From Fulvivirga lutimaris (lineage in GTDB: Bacteria; Bacteroidota; Bacteroidia; Cytophagales; Cyclobacteriaceae): DNA of 55,223 bases. Location: positions 10,680 through 65,902 of the forward strand of contig NZ_SMLV01000436.1 in the NCBI RefSeq assembly GCF_009711525.1, given 5' to 3'. Positions 55,099 to 55,223 of this stretch are shown piece by piece (position 1 is the first letter of the stretch; each line of letters begins with the position of its first letter). A program made the translations under genes and the position numbers. The notes beneath the pieces were generated by a model. That model did no database searches. It had not been told where the DNA came from and worked only from the letters and a program-made list of their open reading frames with translations.

Positions 55099-55223
55099 TG
55101 AGGTACTAGATAAAGGATCGTCATCTCGGAAATTATATTCATTTCTTTTTTCAAAATGAATATAATTATCCGTGATCTCCGCTGCTTTCATAAAGAGATA
55201 CCGGATAAATAAAGGTTTTAAAA

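Overview
The window comes from a low-GC, free-living member of the Bacteroidota, most likely a marine or soil Cytophagales (Fulvivirga/Marivirga/Roseivirga-like). The evidence is the protein repertoire: DUF5687/ABC exporters, two-component propeller histidine kinases with a Y_Y_Y domain, PadR plus prefix-domain FtsX permeases, DUF6702, many Bacteroidota-type signal peptides ending in AQ or GQ, and lipoproteins. A TAnnTTTG-type -7 promoter motif and many starts without an obvious Shine-Dalgarno point the same way. I see no rRNA, tRNA, CRISPR array or prophage.

Layout. (1) 1-3972: a small specialised-metabolism cluster with an FAD oxidoreductase (cut by the left edge), a UbiA prenyltransferase, a type III polyketide synthase, a SAM methyltransferase and a one-helix membrane protein. 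(2) 4094-11830: a secreted Asp-box propeller protein, nitroreductase, M14 carboxypeptidase, an FeS-BCP-type photolyase that lacks most of its iron-sulfur cysteines, and a DinB protein. (3) 11925-18795: a tightly packed co-directional run of polA, a membrane protein ending in a histidine-kinase DHp domain with no ATPase domain, a DUF5687 ABC permease, its ATPase and a secreted protein. (4) 18879-21946: a PepSY membrane protein divergent from katG, with PerR/Fur-like boxes between them. (5) 22123-25404: a large propeller sensor kinase. (6) 25413-29214: a cupin protein, GH20 hexosaminidase and a NagX-like acyltransferase (amino-sugar use). (7) 29278-32207: a PadR/FtsX-permease pair behind a perfect 21-bp inverted repeat. 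(8) 32473-36334: an M28 peptidase converging on a kinase/PLP phospho-lyase fusion.

(9) 36510-46300 looks like an accessory stretch: YcxB-like, DUF3885 and MepB proteins, a CE1-type esterase, a TPR lipoprotein, a GH3 enzyme, a D-aminoacylase-like amidohydrolase, a RAYT-type transposase and a VOC protein. Almost every gap carries palindromic repeats. They include two REP-like families and a direct repeat of about 117 bp, roughly 90% identical, that brackets the amidohydrolase gene. (10) 46327-55098: an M28 peptidase, threonine dehydratase-like enzyme, two tandem M1 metallopeptidases, HupE/UreJ-like and DUF6702 proteins, and a 2'-5' RNA ligase-like phosphoesterase.

The most unusual items are the polyketide/prenyl cluster, the cysteine-poor photolyase, the ATPase-less DHp protein, the kinase/phospho-lyase fusion, the PadR palindrome holding two outward -7 motifs, and the RAYT/REP neighbourhood with its duplicated upstream block. 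All functions are inferred from motifs read by eye. No database search was run.
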